From Enterobacter cancerogenus (lineage in GTDB: Bacteria > Pseudomonadota > Gammaproteobacteria > Enterobacterales > Enterobacteriaceae): 64,000 nucleotides of DNA. The stretch spans positions 3,472,001-3,536,000 of the forward strand of contig NZ_CP077290.1 in NCBI RefSeq assembly GCF_019047785.1, given 5' to 3'. The notes under the pieces were generated by a model. The model saw only the letters and a program-made list of their open reading frames with translations. It searched no databases and was not told where the DNA came from. How positions within the stretch are numbered: position 1 is the first letter of the stretch; each line of letters opens with the position of its first letter. The translations under genes were made by a program, and so were the position numbers. This document shows, in pieces, positions 35,501 to 42,928 of the stretch.

Positions 35501-36369
35501 AGTACACGCTGTTTGTGATTTACGACGATGCGCTGAAAAACGGGAACTCACCGTCGCTGCCGAACACGGCCCTGAAAATCAGTGCCGAATCGCAAACCTG
35601 GCCCGATCCGCTGAGCCACCTGGTGGGGCCGCTGCTGGACAGCGTTTACCATCACGCCAGCCAGGAGGCTATTGCCAGAAGCAATGAAGGCATTGAGGAG
35701 AGTATCGGACAGGTTTGCCGCACCACGCTTAAGGGACGTTATCCTTTCGCCGATACCACGCGTGAAGTTAAACGCGCAGACTTTGAACGCTTTTTTGGCG
35801 TGGGCGGCCTTGTTGATGAATATTACAAAAAACACCTCGCGGATAAAGTCGATACCTCTTCGCAGCCGTGGCGTTATAAAGGCGATGTCGAGACGGATGA
35901 TGCGAATATGCTGGCGTTTTTCGAGCAGGCGGCAGAAATACGCGAAGCCTTTTTCCAGGGCGAGAATGGCCGGAAGCTAGCGCTCGCGTTTGATATTTCG
36001 GTTCTGCATCTGGACCCGGCGGTTACGCAGCTCAATATGAATTTTGACGGTCAGCAGGTGAATTATGCACACGGGCCGGTTTCATCAACGTCGGTCGTCT
36101 GGCCAACGTCACGCGCCGTATCAAAAACGACAATGAATGTGACCCCCAGGGCCGCGACGGGGAACTCGGCGCTGATGTTTAGCGGTCCATGGTCGCTTTT
36201 ACGCTGGCTGGATAGCGCCCGCGATATTTCCTCAACCGACAATGATGAACTGATTTTACGTTATTCGCTGGACGCCAGACGTGCCGACCTCGAGGTCCAG
36301 GGGTTAACCTTCAAAGATCAGCTGGTTGTGGATATGTTGAAAGATTTTCGTTGTCCTGGCGAATATTAA
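32542..36369 (+). CDS. tssM: T6SS membrane complex protein TssM (IcmF family)
   Basis: A 1275-residue inner-membrane protein spanning the periplasm to TssJ. About four hydrophobic segments lie in residues 12-125 (more than the two usual before the cytoplasmic domain), then the cytoplasmic GTPase-like domain with an intact Walker A GTAGAGKT at about 192-199, a further helix at about 525-545, and the long periplasmic part ending near MLKDFRCPGEY. It follows tssL by 11 bases. An A-run (AAAAAAAAA near 34923) lies in frame inside the gene and could be a slippage site. Confidence 0.97.
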   Translation: MSYLNRVFTTRFMKTLLIVCCAALLIAAIWFLGPFFGFGESRPLQSIESRIIFILLAAFCLVCLWLGWPAFIALTATLCVVVWVFGPFLLVGESWPVAPVSVRLAIIAVILLVALLYGLWLLLLALKDNPTLLNKFARNKGPVADDNSAEVMAVISNAVNYVNKSHGTLSFFQRVILARKPLDVLPWYMMIGTAGAGKTSAILASGQNFPLPEQLNQVGKPASPTRNCECWFANDAIWLDTSGKYISEPETYLSEWRAILKALKKHRPVKAINGVVLTFSAADVMCRNKAELFELAASLRAKIEDARQTLGVRFPVYVLVTKLDQLPGFTEYFRILTDQEREQVWGVTFPYGDAKSASVSGLRSQIAEEFSLLEERLEREMIVRQQEEYDHRDRKKMYALPQDFHLLSGMVAEVVHNIFFASRYDETQSYTQLRGIYFSSSHQPIDFNLLNNQSVIRHWSNYVEHKSPEVMASLSAKSDDQDFLINDVSYGRQYFLKQPFSEVIVKDLHLARYNLANQSKYRLQRFLGHTLCIVIAFILLNGFYNSYHNNSGYLDAIETKVAALRGEVNRFNQAANDTMLPRLLAMSRSLPDYGTLDVFNPLLSWRYGLYTGTDVATASDSLYQYFLQRLLLPQIQQQVVVALQDAIDSSDATRIYSLLKLYLQVSGQGKFDKQEMIASITQLWEQNGKLQPYEERQVFVSHLTQLFAVPEWRRFGQDADEGLLKYARAVLEREDLASRLYGRIKASLAQDAPADLTLGEMAKSQGGDLFTLSDDYSESAIPGLFTRAGYYEAFKKKMGPGLMLLAHEDAWVLGKAKPDAAPPKIAIGNDGTLVNPVQQQILALYLDEYTQRWQDFLSHIRIKENVLTQDYGMAGVTANIYMLRTLSASNSPLVNLIQRIVKETTLVKSDEKSLLDNVSTKGRILNAAEKVSLAYASMEKKLLRERVDNPFAALREFATGSRELAQDGSPAMTGAELGKLMGALSEQYTLFVIYDDALKNGNSPSLPNTALKISAESQTWPDPLSHLVGPLLDSVYHHASQEAIARSNEGIEESIGQVCRTTLKGRYPFADTTREVKRADFERFFGVGGLVDEYYKKHLADKVDTSSQPWRYKGDVETDDANMLAFFEQAAEIREAFFQGENGRKLALAFDISVLHLDPAVTQLNMNFDGQQVNYAHGPVSSTSVVWPTSRAVSKTTMNVTPRAATGNSALMFSGPWSLLRWLDSARDISSTDNDELILRYSLDARRADLEVQGLTFKDQLVVDMLKDFRCPGEY

Positions 36370-36382
36370 ATCCGAGGGGAAG

Positions 36383-37036
36383 ATGTCTCTACGACTGTAT
36401 TTACTTGGTGGTGAGTCGCGTGCCAGTCCGTTTGTCAGAATGAGAAAAAAACAGCGCCAGACGGAGGCTTTTATTTCTCAAAAAATTCTGACAAACATGG
36501 CGGCAGCAATGACAGACGAATATTTGTCTACGGCATATCCGTGGTGTTTTGTCATATCGTCCAGCACTGCACAGGATAAATATCATTATGTCGGGGCGTA
36601 TAAAGTTCTTTGTAATGAACACGGTGAAAAAAGGCTTATTGGGATGTACAGCGCGGTCTCACACCAGTGGCTGAATAAGAACATGCAGGCTGAATTTCCG
36701 CTGACCTTCTGGATGAGTAGAATTTTAAATATGGTACAGGAAAAGGATTTTTCTGCCCGCAACACACCCTTGCTGCGGCAATGGCGCACGGCATTGCAGC
36801 GTGCCTATTCGCCATTTTGGGAGTCTTTTGCGCTGACGCCAGCCTGGCGTTTTAAAACGCGTTCGCAGGCCTTACTCAGGGAGGGATCACAGGAAGACTA
36901 TTGCATCCGGAAAAGCGATGGAGTTGACGTTATGCCATGGAAAAACTGGCCTGACTGTCTGTTAAACGAGTCAGGAATATGGTTATGGCGGGAAAGTCGA
37001 CACAGAAAAATATTGGATTCACAACGTATCAGGTGA
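36383..37036 (+). CDS. T6SS-linked protein of unknown function between tssM and vgrG
   Basis: A 217-residue soluble, basic protein without signal peptide or membrane segment. Visible features: an arginine/lysine-rich N-terminus ([10 protein letters not shown]), a central [23 protein letters not shown], and a tryptophan-rich end ([16 protein letters not shown]) that faintly recalls the WW end of TagF, the post-translational T6SS repressor. I do not recognise the family with confidence; TagF-like, adaptor or immunity protein are all possible. It lies 13 bases after tssM and 4 bases before vgrG, so it is translated with them. A+T-richer than its neighbours. Confidence 0.6.
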   Translation: MSLRLYLLGGESRASPFVRMRKKQRQTEAFISQKILTNMAAAMTDEYLSTAYPWCFVISSSTAQDKYHYVGAYKVLCNEHGEKRLIGMYSAVSHQWLNKNMQAEFPLTFWMSRILNMVQEKDFSARNTPLLRQWRTALQRAYSPFWESFALTPAWRFKTRSQALLREGSQEDYCIRKSDGVDVMPWKNWPDCLLNESGIWLWRESRHRKILDSQRIR

Positions 37037-37040
37037 ATAT

Positions 37041-39542
37041 ATGTCACGTACTATAACATTAAGCAGTCCGGCGATGCCGTCGTTGCTGGGCGATACCGCT
37101 CTGGTCATCTCTAAGCTGGATGGCGAAGAAGCGCTGTCGTCCCTGTACTCCTATGTGATTACGGCTAAAACCCCGGCTAACCCGTTAATTCCCTGGCAGG
37201 CCGCGTCGAATGTCGATTTAAAAGCGTTAATCGGCAAAGAAATGACCGTCACCATTGAACTGGATGGCAACGGTCTGGGGGATATTTTTGCTATTGGTAA
37301 AGATACCCGGGAAATCTCAGGAATAGTGCAACGCGCCCGTTATATCGGACGCGATGGTAATCAGGCACTTTATGAGATTGTGATTCGCCCATGGCTACAT
37401 CTGGCAGAACTGACCTCTGATTTCAAGATATTCCAGCAAAAAAGCGTGGTGGATATTATTGATGAGGTGTTAGGTGAATATAACTTCCCGTTAGAAAAAA
37501 GATTGTCGGGAAGTTATCCGCTGCTGGATTTCCAGGTTCAGTATGGTGAAACCGACTTCAATTTTATTGAACGGTTAATGGAAGAGTGGGGTATTTACTG
37601 GTTCTTTGAACATGCTGAACAGCACCACAAACTGATTTTGGTGGATAACGTCGGGGCGCATAAACGTTTCCCGAGTGAAGCCTATCACGTGATTCAGTAT
37701 GCTGCCGATCGTCCAAAGATGGACCAGGAATATATCAGCCAGTTCCATTTCCAGGAGACGATTACCTCCGGGAAATGGGTCACCAATGATTATGATTTTA
37801 CGAAATCACGCGCCGATATCATGGCGTTGGACAGCAAGCCGCGTAAAACCAGTTTCAACGATATGGAGATCTTCCACTGGCCTGGCGATTACGAGCAGCC
37901 CACTATTGGTGAGCAGCTGGCGCGGGTGCGCATGGAAGAGCGCGGGGCGCTCGGCTCACGCTGCGAAGGATCCGGCGAACTGCGCGGTATTGCCTGCGGG
38001 TGTGACTTTGAACTGGTGAATTATCCCGTCGAAAAAGCGAACCGCGAATACATGATTTTGCGAAGCCATCTGCTGGTGGAAGAGATTAATCAGGTGACCG
38101 GCGTGGATGAGTTCCGCTATCACTGCGATTTTACCGTTCAGCCAACCACCAAAATTTATCGCCACCCGATGACGGTGCCCAAGCCGAAAACCAGCGGACC
38201 GCAAACGGCTATCGTTGTGGGGCCTGATGGCGAAGAGATCTGGACCGACGAATACGGCCGCGTAAAAGTGCGTTTTTTGTGGGATCGCTACGGTAAAAAC
38301 AGAGAGTCCGACTCCTGCTGGTTACGCGTGAGCCAGGCCTGGGCCGGCAATAACTTTGGCGGGATCTATATTCCCCGTATCGGTCATGAAGTGATTGTCG
38401 ACTTTATTAACGGCGATCCAGACAGGCCGCTGATTATTGGCAGCCTGTACAACAACGTCACGATGCCGCCGTGGGATTTGCCGGTAAACGCCACGCAGAG
38501 CGGGCTGGTCAGCCGCACCGTGGGCGGAGGGCGCAGCAACTTTAACGGCATTCGCTTTGAAGATAAGCCCGGGCTTGAACAGTACTGGGAACAGGCCGAG
38601 CGCAATATGACGCGTCTAACCAAGCAAAACGAGGATCAGACGATTGGCATGAACTCCAACGTGAATGTCGGCCTGTCGCGAAACCTGTTTGTTGGCGCGA
38701 ACTATATGTCGGATGTGATCGGCAACAGTAGCGCAATGATCGGCGGCGCGCTGGCCATTCAGGTGGGAGGAGGCCAGACCGATAACGTGGCGCTGGCGAA
38801 AGGAATTAACGTCGGCGGTGCGTTTATGACGACCGTAGGCGGCTACCACTCTTTGTCCGTTGGCGGTGCTCATCAGGTCAACGTGGGGGGTTATCACTCT
38901 CTGGCGGTCGGCGGAGCAAGCACCACCGTTGCGGGAGGGGCGATGACGCTCACTGCGGGCGGCGAGCTGGTGATCTCGGCGAAGAAGATCAAAATCGTCG
39001 GTTCCGATCAGGTCATTATTCAGGGTGGCACGGTCGAGCTTAACCCTGGCGACTGCTGCGATAACTGCGGCGGTGGCGGCGGGGGAGGTGGCGGCGGCGG
39101 AATGATTGGTCTGCCGGGCCTCCCTGCGATTTCAGCGCTGTTTGGCGTTGTGCTTCCGTTACCGCCACTGCCGACGCCAACGCCAACGATTCCACCTACG
39201 GACACGCCGACGCAATCCCCGACGGAGACCCCAACGGAATCCCCGACGGAAACGCCAACGGAATCCCCGACGGAAACGCCAACGGAATCTCCGACGGAGA
39301 CACCAACGGAATCTCCGACGGAGACACCAACGGAGACCCCGACGGAAACCCCAACGGAAACGCCAACGGAGACCCCGACGGAAACGCCGACGGAGACCCC
39401 AACGGAAACCCCGACGGAGACGCCAACGGAGACCCCGACGGAAACCCCAACGGAAACGCCGACGGAGACTCCGACGGAAACGCCAACGGAGACTCCGACG
39501 GAAACGCCAACGGAGACAGGCAGCGCAACGCCTGAACCCTAA
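37041..39542 (+). CDS. vgrG: T6SS spike protein VgrG (TssI) with Gly run and Thr-rich mucin-like tail
   Basis: An 833-residue spike protein. Gp27-like base (about 1-370, with [23 protein letters not shown] and IYWFFEHAE), gp5 OB fold (about 385-480; [20 protein letters not shown]), and beta-helical needle (about 520-668) with repeating VGG elements. After it come DCCDNC, an 11-glycine run (677-687), a hydrophobic stretch (688-710) and a tail of 26 Pro-Thr-x-Thr/Ser tetrapeptides (723-826), ending GSATPEP. No catalytic domain is present. A tail behind the needle must pass beside or around the PAAR tip encoded 60 bases downstream. It is a plausible substrate of the glycosyltransferase at 12455. 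Confidence 0.97.
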   Translation: MSRTITLSSPAMPSLLGDTALVISKLDGEEALSSLYSYVITAKTPANPLIPWQAASNVDLKALIGKEMTVTIELDGNGLGDIFAIGKDTREISGIVQRARYIGRDGNQALYEIVIRPWLHLAELTSDFKIFQQKSVVDIIDEVLGEYNFPLEKRLSGSYPLLDFQVQYGETDFNFIERLMEEWGIYWFFEHAEQHHKLILVDNVGAHKRFPSEAYHVIQYAADRPKMDQEYISQFHFQETITSGKWVTNDYDFTKSRADIMALDSKPRKTSFNDMEIFHWPGDYEQPTIGEQLARVRMEERGALGSRCEGSGELRGIACGCDFELVNYPVEKANREYMILRSHLLVEEINQVTGVDEFRYHCDFTVQPTTKIYRHPMTVPKPKTSGPQTAIVVGPDGEEIWTDEYGRVKVRFLWDRYGKNRESDSCWLRVSQAWAGNNFGGIYIPRIGHEVIVDFINGDPDRPLIIGSLYNNVTMPPWDLPVNATQSGLVSRTVGGGRSNFNGIRFEDKPGLEQYWEQAERNMTRLTKQNEDQTIGMNSNVNVGLSRNLFVGANYMSDVIGNSSAMIGGALAIQVGGGQTDNVALAKGINVGGAFMTTVGGYHSLSVGGAHQVNVGGYHSLAVGGASTTVAGGAMTLTAGGELVISAKKIKIVGSDQVIIQGGTVELNPGDCCDNCGGGGGGGGGGGMIGLPGLPAISALFGVVLPLPPLPTPTPTIPPTDTPTQSPTETPTESPTETPTESPTETPTESPTETPTESPTETPTETPTETPTETPTETPTETPTETPTETPTETPTETPTETPTETPTETPTETPTETPTETPTETGSATPEP
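39207..39518 (+). repeat. 26 tandem 12-bp repeats encoding Pro-Thr-x-Thr/Ser in vgrG
   Basis: 312 bases of a degenerate 12-mer (CCGACGGAAACG and close variants), 26 copies in frame: the first unit is PTQS, then alternating PTET and PTES, then PTET only. Variation is mostly in third codon positions (CCA/CCG/CCC, GAA/GAG), so the peptide is kept while the DNA diverges a little. Such a repeat can change copy number by slippage without shifting the frame. Confidence 0.95.
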
Positions 39543-39602
39543 TGTGCATCTGGCGACGAATACATTTCGTCGTCACCCACTAATTTCAAAGGAGAGTGAA
39601 AT

Positions 39603-39866
39603 ATGCAAAACGCAGCACGTGTCGGAGATGCTACCGCTCACGGTGGCGCCTTATGTTCCGGGTCGGGCGATGTCTACGTTAACGGCATTCCCGCCGCGAT
39701 GGTGGGCGTCAGTATCGCGCCATGCGCGCTGTTACATGGTGCCGCACCCGTGGCAGTCGGATCAGGATCGGTCTTTATCAACGGCGTTCCGGCCGCCAGA
39801 CTGGGCGATGTCACCGGGTGCGGGGCGGCTGTCATAACGGGCTCTGGCGATGTCTATATCGGTTAA
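39603..39866 (+). CDS. T6SS PAAR-domain spike tip protein
   Basis: An 87-residue single-domain PAAR protein that sharpens the VgrG spike. It shows the repeated motif GSGDVYVNGIPAAMVG / GSGSVFINGVPAARLGD and the zinc-ligand positions in THG...CA.C / GC. No N-terminal membrane region or C-terminal toxin is attached. The next frame starts inside its last codons or 4 bases after its stop. Confidence 0.96.
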   Translation: MQNAARVGDATAHGGALCSGSGDVYVNGIPAAMVGVSIAPCALLHGAAPVAVGSGSVFINGVPAARLGDVTGCGAAVITGSGDVYIG

Positions 39867-39870
39867 CGAG

Positions 39871-40713
39871 ATGAAGTTCCGTTTTCAATGGCCCACATCG
39901 CGCCAGCCCGTGTCGCTGCAGGAAGGTATTACGGCGGATCGGGCCATCGCGTTAGAGGTAAGCAGTGGGGTCTTTGGACCCCACAGCCAGGTGCCGGAGG
40001 GGCAAGATGCGGTGGCTTTTTACTGGCATTTAACCCGTCCGGTCATGCGGAACTTTTGCGTTAACGCCATCTGTTTGCTGGATGGCGTAGAGCTTTGCTA
40101 TGGCGAGAGCCAACCCCTGCGCGTCGGCAGCTATCTTCAGGCAGGACACTTCAGGCTTGAGATGGTCACGGACGACGACGACGCGCTAGCGCATCAGGAA
40201 TTGTTGCCGTTTATCGGTGCGGATAATACATGGCAGGCAACGGACAAGATCCCCGAAGTAGAAGAGATTTTGCCGAACGGCGGCAGTTATATAAATGACT
40301 TACATTATTTCAATAACGTTATCGCGCAACGAAACAGTGATGATGTATTGAAAATGCTTGAAATCGAGTACAAACGGTTCCTTATCTGGCAAGAGCAGGG
40401 ACGCCAGTATTACGATAACGTCAGCAACGAAGCCGCCTATCTCATTAAAACTGATAATCAGTTTGACCGCGTAAAAGAATGTCTTAAAGAAAAGACCTTA
40501 ACGGAATGTATTGTCGACAGAACTTTTCTGATGGAAAAGGTCTGGCCCGATTTTGAAAGCAGCGGCATCGCGGACGATATTTTTGCCGAAGAAGAAAAAA
40601 TCGATTTACTCAAATCTCTGTCACCCGACCCGATCGTGGCGAAAGGAATGAATCAGGTACCCGAACTGGTGTTTCGTGATTTCCACAAAATTGGCCTCGA
40701 TTCTCACTATTAA
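39871..40713 (+). CDS. T6SS-associated protein, TagK-like (possible divergent FHA domain)
   Basis: A 280-residue soluble protein. The first ~105 residues look like a beta-sandwich of FHA type (FGPHSQVP, then VNAICLLDGVELCYGESQPLRVGSYLQAG), and the C-terminal half is helical with LKMLEIEYKRFLIWQEQG, the pattern I associate with TagK proteins of T6SS loci. FHA proteins read phosphothreonine signals in T6SS control, but key FHA residues were not verified. ATG 39871 gives the family-like start; ATG 39850, inside the PAAR gene, is the alternative. tagJ follows after 17 bases. Confidence 0.55.
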   Translation: MKFRFQWPTSRQPVSLQEGITADRAIALEVSSGVFGPHSQVPEGQDAVAFYWHLTRPVMRNFCVNAICLLDGVELCYGESQPLRVGSYLQAGHFRLEMVTDDDDALAHQELLPFIGADNTWQATDKIPEVEEILPNGGSYINDLHYFNNVIAQRNSDDVLKMLEIEYKRFLIWQEQGRQYYDNVSNEAAYLIKTDNQFDRVKECLKEKTLTECIVDRTFLMEKVWPDFESSGIADDIFAEEEKIDLLKSLSPDPIVAKGMNQVPELVFRDFHKIGLDSHY

Positions 40714-40730
40714 TAACAGGAGTTACTATC

Positions 40731-41528
40731 ATGCAGGATATTACGACATTAACTGAAACACTGAAAACCTCTTCTCTGAACAATTTACTGGAGCAGGTAC
40801 TCTCGCAGGTGAAGGCATCGCCAGACGATCTCAAAGCCCGGGAAGTGCTGTTTAAATTGTATTGCGTCGATGGCGCGTGGGATAGCGCATTACTGCAGCT
40901 GCAGACATTATCGCTACTTGATGAGGAAATGAAAAAACAGTGTGAGTTATATAAAAATCTCGTCTTTAGTGAAATGCAGCGCACGCAGGTTTTATCCGGC
41001 GAGCGTCTGGCCGCAACATTACAGGGTGATATGCCGCAGTGGATGGCGAAACTACACGAGGCCAACGGACAATATTGCCAGGGCAATATGGCGCTATCAG
41101 ATATCACGCGATCTGAAGCCTTTGAACTTGCTCCGGAAAGCCGTGGTAAAAGTGATACCCTGGGCGAATTTACCTGGATTGCAGACAGTGACGGGCGTCT
41201 CGGGCCTGTGTGCGAGTTTATTTGCGCCGGTGGATATCGTTGGCTGCCGTTCTCTGAAGTCCAGCAACTGCGTATTTCAAAACCGAAAGATCTGATCGAC
41301 CTTCTCTGGACACAAGCTTCCGTTAACGTCGCGGGGGAGGAGTATTTTGGCTTCATTCCGGCGCGCTACCCGATTATGGCGGATGATGGCCAGGACTATA
41401 AGCTGGGGTCAAAGACAGAGTGGTCGATGCTGTCCGATCTGCTCATTCTCGGCCATGGCCGTAAGGTACTGATTACCGACAGCTGTGAGCATTCGATCAT
41501 GGAGGTGGGTGAGATTGTATTCGAATAA
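40731..41528 (+). CDS. tagJ: T6SS accessory protein TagJ (ImpE family)
   Basis: A 265-residue cytoplasmic protein with the ImpE pattern: helical N-terminus with ASPDDLKAREVLFKLYCVDGAWDSALLQLQTL, then GEFTWIADSDGRLGPVCEFI and FIPARYP. TagJ/ImpE binds the sheath subunit TssB and is linked with ClpV in systems that carry it. Its last 14 bases overlap the tssE start. Confidence 0.9.
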   Translation: MQDITTLTETLKTSSLNNLLEQVLSQVKASPDDLKAREVLFKLYCVDGAWDSALLQLQTLSLLDEEMKKQCELYKNLVFSEMQRTQVLSGERLAATLQGDMPQWMAKLHEANGQYCQGNMALSDITRSEAFELAPESRGKSDTLGEFTWIADSDGRLGPVCEFICAGGYRWLPFSEVQQLRISKPKDLIDLLWTQASVNVAGEEYFGFIPARYPIMADDGQDYKLGSKTEWSMLSDLLILGHGRKVLITDSCEHSIMEVGEIVFE

Positions 41529-42018
41529 GTCCTTTACCAGAGAAGGCCGCTATCTTCCTACACTTCTTGAGCGGTTACAGGATGACGAACCTAAAAGCCC
41601 ACACGATCGCGCCAGACCTGTCGATGTTAAAACGATACGTCAGCTGGTTCAAAAAGATATTGCTGATTTAATTAATCATACAAATATCGAGGATACGCTC
41701 AACGAGCAACGCTATAAAGCAGTAACGGAATCGGTGCTTAATTATGGTATTCCGGCGCTGATCGGCAGGCATGAAAATCGTAATAACTGGCAGGTTATCG
41801 AGCAGGCTATTCGTAAGGCTATCATACGTTTCGAACCGCGTATTATCCCTGAAACACTGCTGGTGCGTTCATTGCAGGAAAAGGAACAGATGACGAGACA
41901 TGCCGTTATTGCTTTTGAGATTAGAGGTCTAATTGACTGGCAGCCCCACCCGGTAGATTTGTGTATGAATGGCCGTTATGACATGGAGTCAGAAAAGGTG
42001 GATTTGAAACTTCTTTAA
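41515..42018 (+). CDS. tssE: T6SS baseplate wedge protein TssE (gp25-like)
   Basis: A 167-residue gp25-type protein (N-terminal RYLPTLLERLQDD, then the conserved YGIPALIGRHENRNNWQVIEQAIRKAIIRFEPRI). It starts sheath polymerisation at the baseplate. TTG at 41515 is chosen: a GGAGG lies 9 bases upstream inside tagJ and no ATG is in frame near the 5' end; GTG at 41485 or 41509 are less well placed. Last gene of the plus unit, at the opposite end from tssH, and the last of the 13 core genes. Confidence 0.92.
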   Translation: MYSNKSFTREGRYLPTLLERLQDDEPKSPHDRARPVDVKTIRQLVQKDIADLINHTNIEDTLNEQRYKAVTESVLNYGIPALIGRHENRNNWQVIEQAIRKAIIRFEPRIIPETLLVRSLQEKEQMTRHAVIAFEIRGLIDWQPHPVDLCMNGRYDMESEKVDLKLL

Positions 42019-42287
42019 TTAATGTGAATTTATATTAAATAGAGAAATTTACCCTATAAATTAAGATCTTTCCTTGGGCAATTTTCTTGGTGAATTATCC
42101 TAAAATGTTTGATAGCCATTACCAAGAGAGAGGTTTTTGAATAATATCGAGGTGAGCTTTGTCTTAATTTGTAAAGTTCCTGGAGATCTGTTCCCGCTAG
42201 CGAATGCAGTTTATTGCATTTATTGTTTATCTTGCTGTTTCCGGAGATAACTTGCCTTAAAGGGAATGCAACACATGGGTGTGGAAT
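42019..42287 (+). promoter_or_regulatory. A+T-rich control region before the LuxR-type gene
   Basis: About 270 bases after tssE, clearly more A+T-rich than the flanking genes, with no gene and no strong terminator hairpin. It should hold the promoter of the regulator and possibly of the autotransporter. A 13-codon frame (ATG 42275 to TAA) overlaps the start of the regulator in another frame and might act as a leader peptide; this is speculative. Confidence 0.4.
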
Positions 42288-42905
42288 ATGTTGAATATAT
42301 TGTTGATGGATTCTAACTATTATCGTGGGTTAGGGGTAAAATCCTTAATTTTGAGTCAAATGCCAAACGAACGTCTGAATGATGCGCGTTTTGCATTATC
42401 AACAGATGAAATGAGTAAGGATGACGCTAATATCATCTTCTATGATGATTTTGTAACGATTAATGTTTTGAACAGGAAGAAAATTCGTAGTAATAGCGAC
42501 CGCTGGCTTAAAGATACCAGGGAGCCAGAAAAGCTCACGTTGCATGTTCCGTTTTTGGCCCGCAATCAAACGCTCAATGACGTATCGATGAAGATCGGTA
42601 AAATTCTGGCGATCGCGACTGCGGACTATCATGTTCATTTCAATAAGAAAGATGCTTACTGGAGTTTTGGACTGAAGAAATACGCACAGCTCTCTGATGC
42701 GGAAACCGATGTCATGCTCTTAATTGGCAGGGGTTACAACAGCGGCGATATCTCACGAATGTTGAATCGCTCACGAAAGACAATCAGCACCCATTATCGT
42801 AACGCCAGTCGTAAAATGGGCGCCTCAAATCAGGCCGAGTTTTATCGTTACGCTTCGTTCGTCGCCAGATGCGGGTGTAATGAAAGAAACACGCTGTGTT
42901 TATAA
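42288..42905 (+). CDS. LuxR-type transcriptional regulator
   Basis: About 205 residues. The C-terminus (about 135-192) is a LuxR helix-turn-helix (LSDAETDVMLLIGRGYNSGDISRMLNRSRKTISTHYRNASRKMG). The N-terminal ~125 residues start like a receiver domain (ILLMDSNYYRGLGVKSLI) but lack a clear phospho-acceptor aspartate in the usual place, as in the YjjQ/BglJ/RcsA type that work with RcsB. ATG 42288 is used; GTG 42279 is an alternative. The gene ends 23 bases before the autotransporter start, so it probably controls it. Confidence 0.85.
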   Translation: MLNILLMDSNYYRGLGVKSLILSQMPNERLNDARFALSTDEMSKDDANIIFYDDFVTINVLNRKKIRSNSDRWLKDTREPEKLTLHVPFLARNQTLNDVSMKIGKILAIATADYHVHFNKKDAYWSFGLKKYAQLSDAETDVMLLIGRGYNSGDISRMLNRSRKTISTHYRNASRKMGASNQAEFYRYASFVARCGCNERNTLCL

Positions 42906-42928
42906 ATGGATTAGTGAAAGGCAACATT

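Noticed and set aside
39207..39518. Tandem repeats as a possible CRISPR array
   Set aside because: The repeats are contiguous 12-mers with no spacers and stay in the vgrG frame.
39196..39576. Long open frame on the minus strand through the vgrG repeat
   Set aside because: It only mirrors the repeat (low-complexity Phe-Pro-Ser translation), has no ribosome site and no resemblance to any protein; shadow of the vgrG tail.
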